DNA of 64,000 nt from Eleginops maclovinus (taxonomy: Eukaryota > Chordata > Actinopteri > Perciformes > Eleginopidae). Shown here piece by piece: positions 37,701 through 50,148 of this stretch. Made by a program: the position numbers and the translations under genes. The stretch spans positions 26,620,359 through 26,684,358 of the forward strand of contig NC_086352.1 in NCBI RefSeq assembly GCF_036324505.1. Direction: 5' to 3'. The stretch's first letter is position 1; every line of letters starts with the position of its first letter. The notes under the pieces are model-generated. The model had not been told where the DNA came from. It did not search any database and saw only the letters and a list, made by a program, of their open reading frames with translations.

Positions 37701-40700
37701 GTCTTTGGGCAAATCAAAGCAATGAGTGATATCAGGTCTCAGAAATATTGCAACACCTCTCTGCTCTGAAATCATGTAACGCTGGTTGCATTTTTAGAGA
37801 TATCTGTCACAGAATGTTTTCCCCCCTCAGATTTCCATATTTATGTGAATATATCACGACTTCTCTGTATACTGTGCTCCAGGGGAGGTAGACAGGTGAT
37901 GGGGCGGGACTCGGCTGTTGTGAAGCTGTATGTTTACTGTGAAAATAGTTAAGCATTTTCTACAAATTTGTCCAAAAAGTGCAGATTGAAAAAATTGGAT
38001 AATACTTTCTGAAGAGCTCGCAACTCTCATTTCACTCTTTTAGTCAGTCCCTCTTATCTTCTTCAGGGAGATGACCTTCTTTTCACAAGTCATCAGAAGG
38101 ATGAAATATGCAACATTTGTAGAAGACATGCCGCTACAGTAAAAATATTTCGGAGCAAATTCTAATGTGTTCAAAATTTGTAATTTCTGTGTGTCAGGGA
38201 GCCCATCAGTTAACTCACTTGACCTATTTGAAATATTTGTAATATTGGCGCAAGTAGAGGGATATCAGCTAATTCATAGCTCCAAACCAGAGCATCAAAG
38301 GACATGGCGATGACACAGGAGTTTGGAAAACCTGCCAAAGAAGGCCTCGTAAATTAGATAATTCCACCATTTTTCATAATACATACATTAATGTCAATCT
38401 GCAGTTCATGGGGGATGAAATGGCTGTGCATTCCCAGAAATTTCAGGATTGGCAGGGCATTACAGATCTTGGTATTTCTGCCGAAAGAGAAGCAACAAGT
38501 TGTTCAAAGGGGGGCGGACAGTATGAGGGCTTTTCAGCAAATAGAGAGAGCCAATGTGTAGTTCAGAGGCATTTCCAGAAAATACACAGAGCCATGGGGT
38601 AGATTCCATTTAGTATTTCCACTAAATATACAGGTGATGAGTAGTGTTGGTGGTCTGACAAAACATTTCCAGGAAATACAGTCAGTCTGTAGATTGGGGG
38701 ACTGTCAGTTTTGAGCCTGCCCAGAGAATACACAGAGCAGCATTCTCAGATGGGAAATGTTGTTCGTATTTAAACAACTTTTGAACAGCCTACAAATCTA
38801 CCAAACTCGTGTTCTCCTTTTTTAAAAGCACACTAACATAACAATAATGGAGTTATTTTTGGCACATTTTTGAATTAGGATATCATGGATGTTACCTTCA
38901 AATAGTGTTAGTTTGTTCAGGTTATGAAGTTGCATTGGAAGGGGGAACTGTCTCATGCAATGAATGGTGGGACTTTTCACTGTTTTAGGGGGGAAAGGAT
39001 GGTTTTCAGCCTAATGTAGTTGCAGCGTGTTGGGGGGCTGGCCTTTGCTCCGCTGGCATATGTATCACAGATGTTGACAGCAGAAGAAAAAAGCAGCTAA
39101 ATGGCTTGGTGTTGTCGCCAGAGATTTGGATGTGAATAGATGTGAGTTTCAGTCACATCCTAGCCGACATTAACCTTCCCTGCTGTCCCCTCTCCTGCTC
39201 AGATGTTCTTCTATGATGGATGACCTCTCCCTCACACACTCAACACACACACAGCTCTCACTCCTCATGCCCATTAACAGCATATCCATATAAACGGATT
39301 AGGAGGCCAGTAATGGAAAGTCAGGGGGACTTGGTTCCATAATCTCCTGCGTGATACCTCTTGCCCTGATCAATCTTTGTTTGGGTACCTTGGAGGTAGT
39401 TACGAAATGTCATTGGCTGGAGTTTGAGAGGTGAGGATTGTGTGTCTGAGTGGGGTTTGGGGTTTTCAATGTCATATGTCGGATTCATTTATATAACTTG
39501 GTTTCAGAATTATATTATGCAATAGCTTGGAGTGTTGAGAGGAGCCATTATTTATTATCTGTGAAGGGTGATGCATCTATGATTTATTCGGCGCTGCAGC
39601 AGAGATTGTGCTGGTGCATTATACCATTATTATGGCTTCAAGCGTGACCCAAATTTCCTCTGCCTCTCGTAGTTTTCACTCCTCTCCTCCTTCTCTTCCT
39701 CTTCCTTCTACTGTGGCATCTGAATCCAGATGGAGATCATACCACACGGTGTGACCGGCGCTTATTATAAGCCCTAGCTGCATGGAGGAAGATGGGTATA
39801 GAGATAATCAGACAGAGGAAGAAAAGGGTTATTGCGGTCGAAGAAAGCAGATTTGCAGAACACTACACTACAGTTATACACTGTTTGTCTGCTGATATCA
39901 CATGCTTACATTTGAAGGAATGAACCCAAAGATCTTACAAATCAGGCTGCAAGATTCCAGCCATTAGTTAGGCCCTGTTGCATGGAAGAATCTGCATTTG
40001 ATATAATTCTTCAATTACTCGTACCAAATTTTCTTCAGTTAATGTCTAGTCAGTCAATAGCATTCAGATGAGCCATCTTATCCATGTATGAACATTGAAT
40101 GGAATGAAAGGTTATTCAAAAGAAAGTACCACTACATTACAACCCTCCCAGACTTCCCCTGCCCCTCCTCCTCCTTGTTCCCCAAACACTGCAGCCAACA
40201 TAACAGGGCACTGTGCAGGGACACACTGCGTCAAATGCCAAATTTCTAGTTCACTGCACCACAGTCCTGTTGTGATGCTTATCTGACATCCCATCATGGT
40301 CTCTTGGTTTATGTCTTTATCTTACTCACTGCCCTGTTTTTGCCCTCATCCAATGTTTGTCCTTGCTGTCTCGGGGTGAGTCTCGACACAAACTGTAGCA
40401 GCGGGAGCCCCCCAGCTCTGACATTGTGCAGGAGACAGATTTTGGGAAAATTAAAGAGTACATGTAGCTCTAAAATGTGATGATTACAATAGATTTTGCA
40501 GCATGCTCACAGCCTGAAGTGAGCTATTGCTTTAAGAAAAACGGGCATTTAGTATGCCATACTGGTTTACTGCAATGTATTTTCATCCACTGAATATCTG
40601 TATAGCTTCAGAAGGATGACTATGCTAGGCTTGCCTTTTTGGTGAGGTGATGGTGTGTTTCTTGGGGGGGAGGGCGAGGATGTGGCCGCACTTTCTCCAG

Positions 40701-41860
40701 TTTTTGAGTTTCAGTTGTTAATAGCTCTGGATGGAGGTTTCTAATTTGTGGAAACTTGTGGTGTAATCTCTTTTCTGTCAAGACTTGCATCATATTTCTG
40801 AACTGTGTTGCTGTGGAGGCAAAGTTAAGTTGGTTCCCGCCTTCCTCAAATACTCTTGGCAATATTGTGGAACCTTGTCCCTGCTTGACGTTTGGCAGGT
40901 GATTTTGTTTTAATAAAGATGGGCTTTTATCAATCCTTTTATCCACACACGTTTACCATTAATGTTTCCATTTTGCTACGCGTTCTATCTGTAACCCAGG
41001 CTCTATCACGAAACAATCAAGACAACACATTATTCTTCAGATGCTGGAGTGATAATGAAAGTTCAAACTAATTTGACCTCATATCTGTGATATATGATTA
41101 TTATATTGTGGCTTTAAACAAATGAAATGGGTTGATTTGTGCTACGCATTTTAAAATGCAAATTGAGATTGCCCAATATTTTCATTTAACACTTCGTCAG
41201 TAGGTGACTTCAATGTGTCCTTCTGTTTCTAAACAATTAGAAATAGAATGTCAAGGTTTTTCTGATCCAGAAACTTGGCTTAGAGGAATTAAAATGGTAT
41301 CGAGATCAAACGTATCCATCTCAATGAACGTCACTGACATAAAGTATAACATATCATCTGTTGGTTTCATGCTTATATGTACAAGTCACAGGGGTCCTCT
41401 CATTTCTCAGTTAAACTGTTTTAACATGGCACCTATAGCTTATGTTATGGAGAGTTTTGGGATAAAGGTCAAGAGTTTAGAACATCAATGTAATCAAGGA
41501 TAATATTGCCTGTGTATCACTAAATCATGTAATCAATACGCAATAAGCTGACTGCATTGCTCTTACTCTGTAAATATATTTTCTGCAGGAGTGAAGTGAT
41601 GTTGAAAAAAATGTTGATTTACGAAAAATTGGGAAGTCAAACCGTGAGGGTTAACTGTCATCAATCGCAATCATCAATTGTTAAGAGACTATTATTATAT
41701 CAACCTCAAGTATTTATAATAATACACCCTCTAATCTTCTTTCATATCTTGAGCTATAATTAAAACTGCAGCCATAAACTGTCTGTCTGCTGCAACAGAT
41801 GACTGTCAGACCAGATTAACTGCACAAAAATGACAGATGTATGATAATAAATATCAGAGC
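34711..41860. other. Intergenic, ~7 kb without recognised gene
   Basis: AT-rich sequence with short chance open frames. The longest (about 108 codons, minus strand, 40620-40946) has no motif I recognise. A repeat-end fragment lies at 36761-36780. Conserved non-coding elements could be present but cannot be judged from one sequence. Confidence 0.55.
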
Positions 41861-42309
41861 TGTCATGATCCTTGTTTTGTGTCTGTTTCCTGTTTTCATT
41901 TTGAAATGTTTTCCCCTCTTGTGTCATGTTAAGTTTCACTCCCTGTCTTTAGTTCCATCCATTCCCTGATTGTGTCATTGTGTTCACCTGTTGCCCCTGT
42001 GTTTCTCCTCCCCTCTCCAGCTGTGTGTGGTCTTCTGATTAGCCTTGTGTATTTAGTCTTGGTTCCCCTTTTGTCTCTTGTTCAGTCATCGTCGTTTCCT
42101 ACCTGATGTTGTACATGTTCCTGTTCCTGCCCGTCCGTCTGTCTGCTCCTGTTCCCAGTGTCCCTGTATCCTCTGGTTAGTGTTGGTGTGGTTATTTTTT
42201 GGTTGAAAGTACAGCTTTAATTTAAATAAAGCTCGCCTTTTGTTTGGACCCATACCTGCCTCCCGTTTGTTTTACTGCACTTGGGTCCTGTTTCCCCAAC
42301 CCCCTGACA
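41861..42309 (+). mobile_element. LTR of a retrotransposon-like element
   Basis: The 449-bp block begins TGTCATGATCC and ends CCCCCTGACA, giving TG...CA ends and a perfect 5-bp terminal inverted repeat (TGTCA/TGACA). A polyadenylation signal AATAAA lies at 42225-42230, roughly 80 bases before the end. A proline-rich open frame starts just downstream (ATG at 42328), as a gag-like frame would. I found no matching second LTR, so the element is truncated. Confidence 0.65.
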
Positions 42310-43137
42310 GTATGACTGAACCAAAAGATGGACCCAGCAGACAGCCTCTATGAGGTAACTTATAATTTAACTTGCCTAAAAAATGATATGTCGGTATGCC
42401 TCCAGTACAGAGGAGAGGCGTGCCATCATGGCCGAGGCACGCATGGAGGTATGTTCGAGGCCGTGGCTAAGGGACTTATTACCCGAGTGGGTGGAGGAGT
42501 TTTTTGGAAGCTGTGTGGCAAAACCTGTTTCCGGCCTGCTAGCCCCAGGCATGCTAGCTCCCGGCCTGCCACAGCTCCCCACTTGGAACCTTATGTGGAC
42601 CCTTTTGTTGGCTCCCGCCTGGCCTTTGGAGGTCCGCGGAGCCTGCAACAGTCCACTAAGGGATGCAATGCCAGGCGACCAGCCCGTGCCCCCTGCAGCC
42701 AAGCCCCCTGCAGCCAAGCCTCTTGTAGCCATGCTTCCGGCTCAAGTTTTGGCCCTAGCAGCCGAGTTCCCAGCTGCAGCTTCGGCCCTAGCCTCCAGAG
42801 GTGTCTCGCCATCCTCCAGCCCGTCCACCAGAGGCGTCTCGCCGCCCTCCTTCCCGGCCCCCAGAGTGCCCCCGCCGTGGCCTCCGTCACAGCCTCCGTC
42901 GCCCTCCTGCCCGGCCCCCAGAGTGTCCCCGCCGCGGCCTCCGTTGCCCTCCTGCCCGGCCCCCAGAGTCCCCCCGCCGCGGCCTTCGGCTCTCTCTTTG
43001 GCCCTGCCTCCGCCCCCTCGGAGTTCCCTAGACTCGGTCTTCGCCCCTGTCTCCGGACCCCAGTGTTCCCTCGCCGTGACCTACGCCCCTGTCTCTGGGG
43101 GCTCTGCCTTGCTCCCGGGCCGCCCAAACTTGTTTTA
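42310..43137 (+). pseudogene. GC-rich proline-rich ORF of the LTR element (remnant)
   Basis: A first frame opens MDPADSLYE at 42328, while the proline/alanine-rich frame (42383-43138) runs in another phase. The probable original product is therefore frameshifted. The second half is a tandem array of about 45-nt units (15 residues each, with PAPRVSPPRP) near 42838-42990. No protease, reverse transcriptase or integrase motif is seen. GC content is far above the surroundings. Proline-rich repeats following this type of LTR recur in fish genomes as I recall; function unknown. Confidence 0.45.
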
Positions 43138-43139
43138 AC

Positions 43140-44514
43140 ATTCTGTATCTTGGGCCAAAGTAATTGACACAAACACTATGAATAAAATGTTCAAATCTCC
43201 TTCCTGCCTTAAATTATTGTTCCCCATCAGGACTCTCTAAGGGGAATTATTATCGAACCGCCACTGGGATTAGGTCTAAAACATGATCATTCAATTATAA
43301 TAATCCAAGGCAGATATTTGTACTGGGCTGCGCTTTCAAACTAGATTGGATAATAGCGCATCTATTTAGGAAAAGTCGGGGTAATAAAAATAGATTTTCT
43401 TGGATTAGAATTATCAAGAAGGTCAATGTCAAGGCTTCAGTGTTAATTTATCAGGCATGATTTGACTGCTCAGCCACAATCAAATATATAGATCTATATT
43501 CAGTAGTGAGAGGAAACAGCTGCCTTCAGTCATGTACAGACTACATTTGATGATTTAAAGTTAAGGGAAAATGCTTATGAAACTAAGTGACTTTCCTCCC
43601 AGATGAGGTATTAATATTCCCTGGATGTGCGAATGTGAAACAGAGACTCTACAAAGGAATTCATTTTAGATTAATCGTCTGGTTCAATTGCTTTGCTTTC
43701 ATTTGGGGTTTGCAGGTGCAGGCAGTGAGTGATTAGAAAGAAGTGGAGTCAAATTACGGGTGTGTTTGGTTTCTCTTCTTACAACTTGTTTAAAATCCTG
43801 TGGGGACCCGCCAACCCTCTCTCTCCTCTTTAAGCCGCCACAACTATATGAATCATTTCTTTATAGTGGGGATTATGTCTGACACACCCGTCTTGTTAAT
43901 ATCACACCTTCATAGGACAGCCATACCTCTCACAAGGCATTGTCACAAAGTGCACACTGCGTTTTTCCTTAACAAAAGGAGTGAGTTGAGGACAAAAGCC
44001 AGATAAAGTTAAAGTATGGAGATAAAATATCAGCTTTTATTAAAAGTATAATTTGTGAGGATGTCATTTCTTTAATCTCCCAAGACTGCAGAATAAAAGC
44101 TGTGTTTGGACAAAAGACAAAGCTTGGGGGATTTTTCTCTGAAAACAGCCATTGTGAGACTCTGCAGGGGCCACGACAGCTCTTGGGTGGATACATTGTT
44201 ATTTTTGCTGACCATATAGGAGGCTTATTACTTACAGAATTGTCTAATATAAAGTCTTCTTCCCTTTGTTGAGTTTACAGGTGAAAGGGCTACTGCTGCT
44301 GCTGCTGCTGCCCTTTACCCTCGGTCAAGAATACCGAGCAGGTTTTTGTGAGTCAGCAAGGGGATACAGGTTACTTTTTAGTGTCCAGAGAAAGACAGAA
44401 AGAAGCAGAGTCCCAGCCTTCCCCTGGCCGTGCAGCTGCAACATTAAAGTGAATGATGACTTTCAGCAGTATATTTGATGCCATCTGTGCATTGCTGAGC
44501 TTGCCGGTGAGATG
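43140..44514. other. Intergenic, nothing firm
   Basis: AT-rich sequence. A (CTG)6 run at about 44290-44310 creates a leucine-rich, signal-peptide-like frame (44266-44478) that has no ATG and no homologous look. I do not call it. Confidence 0.5.
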
Positions 44515-45002
44515 TGCTCGGACGCAGCTGCCCTGACTGGCAATGAGGAGCCTTCAAAGAACATCTGAAGTGTACTGAAAGAGATTAGGACGACTAAAAC
44601 AGATATTTGCAATTAACTGGGAAGTTATTGAGACTCAGATATTTATCCCTTGGATTAAAGATTCACTGCATAAACATTTCTCTGGAATTTGGTATACTCT
44701 TCTCGTAAACAAATATATGCAAGACATGGTACAGGACCATCTTGATTTAGGCATTTAGAAGAATACTCTTTTGCCATAAACTACATAGCTAAAAGTATGT
44801 GGACCATTGGACATTGCACCCTTAACTGATCATTGTTTGCAAAGCCAAGGCTTGCAGTAGCCGTTCTATTTCATCCCATACTGTAGGAGGTTTGTTCGCC
44901 AAATCTCGATTTCAACACACCAAACTGAAACACCTTTCTTTATGGACCTGGCTTGGTCCATGGTCATAAAAAGAAAACTAATCTGTTGCCACAAAGATAG
45001 AA
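44515..45002 (+). repeat. Source segment of a 488-bp local duplication
   Basis: This segment reappears at 46141-47246 with only about three differences outside one LINE insertion. Here the LINE site is empty (TAAAC at 44706-44710). Its 3' end lies inside an old Tc1-like repeat. Confidence 0.93.
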
Positions 45003-45075
45003 GCATGCTGTTGCCTTAAAAATGGTTGTGGACAGGTTTATCCGCTTATGGTTTGGCCAATAGACACGTTGTACA
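44785..45075 (+). mobile_element. Decayed Tc1/mariner-like non-autonomous repeat
   Basis: AAAAGTATGTGGACC near 44793, then TTCTTTATGGACCTGGCTT and TGTTGCCACAAAGATAGAAG match in order the landmarks of a widespread fish Tc1-type short element (AAAAGTATGTGGACA end, CTTTATGGACC body). The copy is strongly diverged and its ends are approximate. The assignment is from memory of the family. Confidence 0.45.
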
Positions 45076-46118
45076 TCATTTAGATCTAACAATCGTTGTG
45101 ATTGCATTTCCTTCCCCATAACAGTTGTATTAAGCCACATCCTTTCATTAAAACATGCATTTCTTTCACTCACGCTGTCCTCCTCCATGCCTGTTATCTA
45201 TGAACACATAACACAAATCATACAGTAGGCTCGGACCTCAAGATGCTGGAGAATGTTGGGGAGACCAAAAAGATTTGCCAAGGTATTTAAGTCCACACAC
45301 CAGAATCTCAAAGTAGCAGACTTTCTCTCCTGAAAAGTAATCATTTTTTTTGGGCTCCCACAATCCAACTTTGAAGCGACACGTCAAGGCTGTTTAACTT
45401 TTCATGAAGTGAGTGAACCTGCAAAGAAAAATTAAGCCTGTCATCTACTTTGCCGCTCTGTGTGAAGAGACAGAATGTCTTTTCTCCGCTTAATGTCTCC
45501 AGTTCAATTTCTCGATCCATCAACTAAATTATGAGTGAGAGTGTGAACTGAAACTGAACCCTCTATTTCATAACCGACAGAAAAGTGACAATTGAGGTCA
45601 CATTTGACCAATTTGTTCATTTAAATTTCCTGTGAGTGATATCCTGTTAATTGAACTAAATTTAAAGTAGATGTATACTTAACTGCCTGGTTTGATGAGG
45701 ATACAGCAAACATATTTGTGTTTTTACAAAAATTGGTACCTTTGCTGGTATCCTGATGGATTAAAGTACAAGTCTATATTAAATATATTTGTGTACAGCG
45801 CATAGGCAATTCTGTATGTTTTAATCCTAGCTTGGCATACAAATAAAATGGAGAATAAGTCTAAATGGGTGTCTCGGCTACTGAACACTTGACATGACAT
45901 GCTGCTGCCGTATTTCTTCCTTTATAGGCCCAAGAGCCAATAGAGTTTGTAACATTCACTGTATTTAGGAAAGAAGGATTAACAGTTTTGCCAGCACAGA
46001 GAAATACAATAGGAGTTTAGCAAATTACGTGTTTTCTTTTCTTTTTTCTTTTAACTCTGTGAATAGCACATTGCCTTGAATAATCCCTTCAGGTTTGAAA
46101 TAAATCGCTGATGTCTGA

Positions 46119-47270
46119 AATGATGAGTACTTACAATACCTGCTCGGACGCAGCTGCCCTGACTGGCAATGAGGAGCCTTCAAAGAACATCTGAAGTGTA
46201 CTGAAAGAGATTAGGACGACTAAAACAGATATTTGCAATTAACTGGGAGTTATTGAGACTCAGATATTTATCCCTTGGATTAAAGATTCACCGCATAAAC
46301 ATTTCTCTGGAATTTGGTATACTCTTCTCGTAAACTCGGCGCTGAGCAAGATGGCGCCGAGGATGGCTGCCGTGTCTCGAGCTCCTCAACAACTCCACAT
46401 CTTATATTAAAGGACCCCCATCACCCCAGCAACAATCTGTTCTGTCTGCTGCCGTCTGGCAGACGGTACCGCAGCATCCGGACCAAGACCACCAGACTCA
46501 GAGACAGTTTTATACCACAGGCTATAAGACTACTGAACTCCTGAGCTGTGTGAATGTCTACTCACATCTGTTTATAGTACACACATACATATATATTATA
46601 CACATCTGCCATACATATCTGTTTATAGTACACATATCTATATATTGTACATATCTGCCATATACATCTGTTATACATAATATATGCATCTGTCCATACC
46701 TCCTCATTCAACAGTGTAAAGTGTTTAAATACTCTCAATGTATTCCACATATGTATATATTTCACCTCCTCAAATCTTTATTGTTGTTACTGTAAATATT
46801 CTTCTCTCTTTTTGCACTATTTTATTTATGTTATTTGCACCATGTATGTTGAGTTGTTGGAGGAGCACGCGACATAAGATTTTCATTGCCAACATATACG
46901 CTGTATCTGCTGTGCATATGACAAATAAAGCCTTGAACTTGAACTTGAACTAAACAAATATATGCAAGACATGGTACAGGACCATCTTGATTTAGCATTT
47001 AGAAGAATACTCTTTTGCCATAAACTACATAGCTAAAAGTATGTGGACCATTGGACATTGCACCCTTAACTGATCATTGTTTGCAAAGCCAAGGCTTGCA
47101 GTAGCCGTTCTATTTCATCCCATACTGTAGGAGGTTTGTTCGCCAAATCTCGATTTCAACACACCAAACTGAAACACCTTTCTTTATGGACCTGGCTTGG
47201 TCCATGGTCATAAAAAGAAAACTAATCTGTTGCCACAAAGATAGAATGATGAGTACTTACAATACCTGCT
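46119..47270 (+). repeat. Inserted copy of the 44515-45002 segment with 26-bp flanking duplication
   Basis: Bases 46141-47246 repeat 44515-45002, interrupted by a LINE. The insert is bracketed by identical 26-bp direct repeats at 46119-46144 and 47245-47270 (AATGATGAGT at the start, ATACCTGCT at the end). The bracket marks this copy as the newcomer. It is in direct orientation, about 1.6 kb from its source. Confidence 0.92.
46336..46950 (+). mobile_element. Internally deleted LINE (Jockey/CR1/L2-type) with TAAAC target duplication
   Basis: The 615-bp insert lies between TAAAC at 46331-46335 and TAAAC at 46951-46955. It keeps a 5'-end-like stretch (CAAGATGGCGCCGAGGATGG), then jumps to the last ~40 codons of the reverse transcriptase ORF (NNLFCLLPSGRRYRSIRTKT to LLNS and stop at about 46542). 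The 3' UTR and a terminal TTGAAC-type short tandem repeat follow. Most of the coding region is missing. The same 3' end occurs in the element at 49753-51041. Confidence 0.88.
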
Positions 47271-49745
47271 TTTGCGGTGTTTGGTGTGATTATGATTGGT
47301 TTCAAAATGTTAAATGCAATTCTATTGAACCATTACATTTCAACATTCTCTGCACTAACTTTATCCCATTTATGTTTTGGTCTTAAACAGCTGACATTAA
47401 TATCATCTTTATTCTTCTTATTTTAGCATGTTTGAGCAGCAGGGGTGTGTGGGAAAAACACATACCATTAAATAAAATGTTTCCTCCTCTATCCATTCTT
47501 CTGAAATCATGTCAGTGGTATCTGAATTATTTCATTTTCACACCTCCTCAAGAATAATTTTTCGATGGGGTTTAAAAATATGCCTTTTGGGGTCTTCCCT
47601 TTCCTGTAGAGTGTTGTATAGTTTGTGTGCATGTTAATGATCAGCAAAGGCTAAAATCCCTGTGTTCCCTCCTTTCTTGGACTTGTAGTAGTTATGTTTT
47701 TCTTCCTCCAGCCTCATGTCACTCTTTTTTGCTGTAGAATCTGATTTTACTTTTTTTGCTATGAAACTTGATCAGCAAATCTGAGCTAACTGCAGCTGCC
47801 ATACCCTGCAAATAAGTCTTTTACACCCACAAATCAATATTTATGATAAAGTATTGTTCAAAATGTTCAACTTGCTGAGACAACACGGCTGTAGCGAAGG
47901 TTGGGGAATTAATTCAGGCCCCAGAAAATAGGTGGGTCAGCTACGGTTTGTCTGTTGGTCTTGAACAGGCCTGTCACGACGATAACCTTGTATTATCTTA
48001 TGCCAATCAGGTCAAGGCCTGTTTGATAATTATGGCAGCTGACAGTATAGCTGTGAGAGTTAACTTAAAGCTAGTACGTTTCCCTGTTGAGCTTTCTGAG
48101 TTGCTGAACCCTTCTTTTATCTGGATCTAAGACAAAAGAGGAGCCTCACCTTCATCTTTAAGACAGGCAGGTTTTGGCTTTGGGCATGGCTCAGTTTATT
48201 CATCAATCATCCTCCTCCTGCACCAAGAAAAGTCCTGAGATAGTTTTTATTTATATAGTTGGACATATAGTTGGAGTTGGAGATATTTCACTACAATTTG
48301 AACTCTAATATGATTTGAACCACTAATATGATTGGCAAGGGATGTAGATTTATTTTATTTTGTGGCTACGTAGGTGCAGATATTGATATTTAATCACAGT
48401 AAAAGTTGCTAACAGTTACACGTTTACACATTCAAAAGAAATGGGGCAACATAAGCATTCTTTTTTTGAACGCCCCTGTGTATAATGTTAAAGCAACCTG
48501 AACACATCTAATCTAATTTGCATGTGATCCATTGATGGAATAAACATTTTCAAAACTCATTTTCACAGGACCTTGCATGGAATTTTAAAAAATGTAATTA
48601 ATGTTTTTTAATTTAATTTAGGGTCTTAAAAATAAAGAATTGGCCTTTAAAAATAAATAAATTGAGAAATATATGTTACAAATACTTGGAAATCTGGATA
48701 AACCTTGCAGCCTCTGCTCTAAATTAAAATATACATTTGACTCGCCCCACTGAGGCACCTGGAAGCTTAATTAATTAGCATGGAGATACAGTTAAGTACG
48801 AGTAGTGTTCTTTATCTTGTTTGCCTCAGAGAGAATAAGAACACTGTAACACGTGTGATGAACAGCCCACAGTGTCTCATCTATCAGCTCTTCCATGTTT
48901 ACCATTGAAGAAACCTTTGAATTATCTCACCTGCTCCAGCTGCCAAATATGCATCGTCTCTCACACAGCGGTGTGCATTGAATTCCTCATACTCCCTCTT
49001 CCTCTTGTCTAACCTCCCCCCCGAGACAGAATCTGTGTGTTAAACATGATTAGCTATACGTCTTGCTTTACCCACCAGGCAGTCTCAGAAAGGTTAAAAT
49101 AATATTACGTTTGGTCAATATAGCAGTATTTTGCAAATGTTCATAGCTTAAATGGACTGAGGAGAGCAAGCTCCTCCTCTGTGTAGTATAACATTTTTTT
49201 TAAATGCATTTTAGCAATAGGGTGCTTTTAACAAAATGAATAAAGTATTTAAGCAACGGTATCATTTCTGTTTTCTATGAGAGAGAGGGAGTTGGACGTC
49301 ATGCTTCACATATCTGTGTGTTATTTCTTGAAATTGAGCATATCTTTGTGGATTGCCAAAAGATAATTTTTGCAACAGAGACACATTTATTACAAATGAT
49401 TGAGTTAAAAGTTATGCTTACATGAAAATATTATATTGTGGAAATGTATAACATAATTGATCATTTACCAATATTATATACATATGAAGCTTTGTAGGCA
49501 CAACATTAGATTTACAATGAATAGTGGTTTGGAAACTACAACCCTTGAGTGAATGTATCTTAGAGCATTAACCAAACCCACTTACTGGTTTCTTTTCAAA
49601 TACATAGACAGATCATTTTGCTGGTCAGACAGTTACAGATAATTATGTATTTGTACACCTTTCATGGACAAGCAGTTCTTTCAAAGACAGAGCTCCCTCC
49701 AGTTGTGAAAGTAAATGAACTCAAGTAATGCACTTAAGGACTGTT
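47271..49745. other. Intergenic, no gene recognised
   Basis: AT-rich sequence with one dispersed-repeat fragment at 47589-47660 (similar to 18733-18802). No coding exon, RNA gene or transposon end was recognised. Confidence 0.55.
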
Positions 49746-49752
49746 TAGTCAT

Positions 49753-50074
49753 TTCAAGGTTTCAAGGTTTCAAGGTTTTATTGGTCATATGCACAGCATA
49801 TACAACGTATATGTTCCATGCTCCTCCAACAACTCAACATACATGGTGCAAATAAGATAAATAAAATAAGAATATTTACAATAACAACAATAAAGATTTG
49901 AGGATGTGAAATATATACATATGTGGAATACATTGAGAGTATTTAAATACTTTACACTGTTGAATGAGGAGGTATGGACAGATGCATATATTATGAATAG
50001 CAGATGTATATGGCAGATATGTATAATATATAGATATGTGTACTATAAACAGATATGTATGGCAGATGTGTATA

Positions 50075-50148
<74 letters not shown>

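Noticed and set aside
40620..40946. 108-codon minus-strand open frame
   Set aside because: No recognisable family or repeat; single frame without promoter or splice support.
42591..43172. 193-codon minus-strand frame opposite the proline-rich ORF
   Set aside because: A GC-rich, stop-poor stretch opens all frames; orientation is set by the upstream LTR.
44266..44478. Leucine-rich signal-peptide-like frame (GLLLLLLLPFTLGQ)
   Set aside because: Starts at TTG, the leucines come from a (CTG)n run, and there is no domain or exon continuation.
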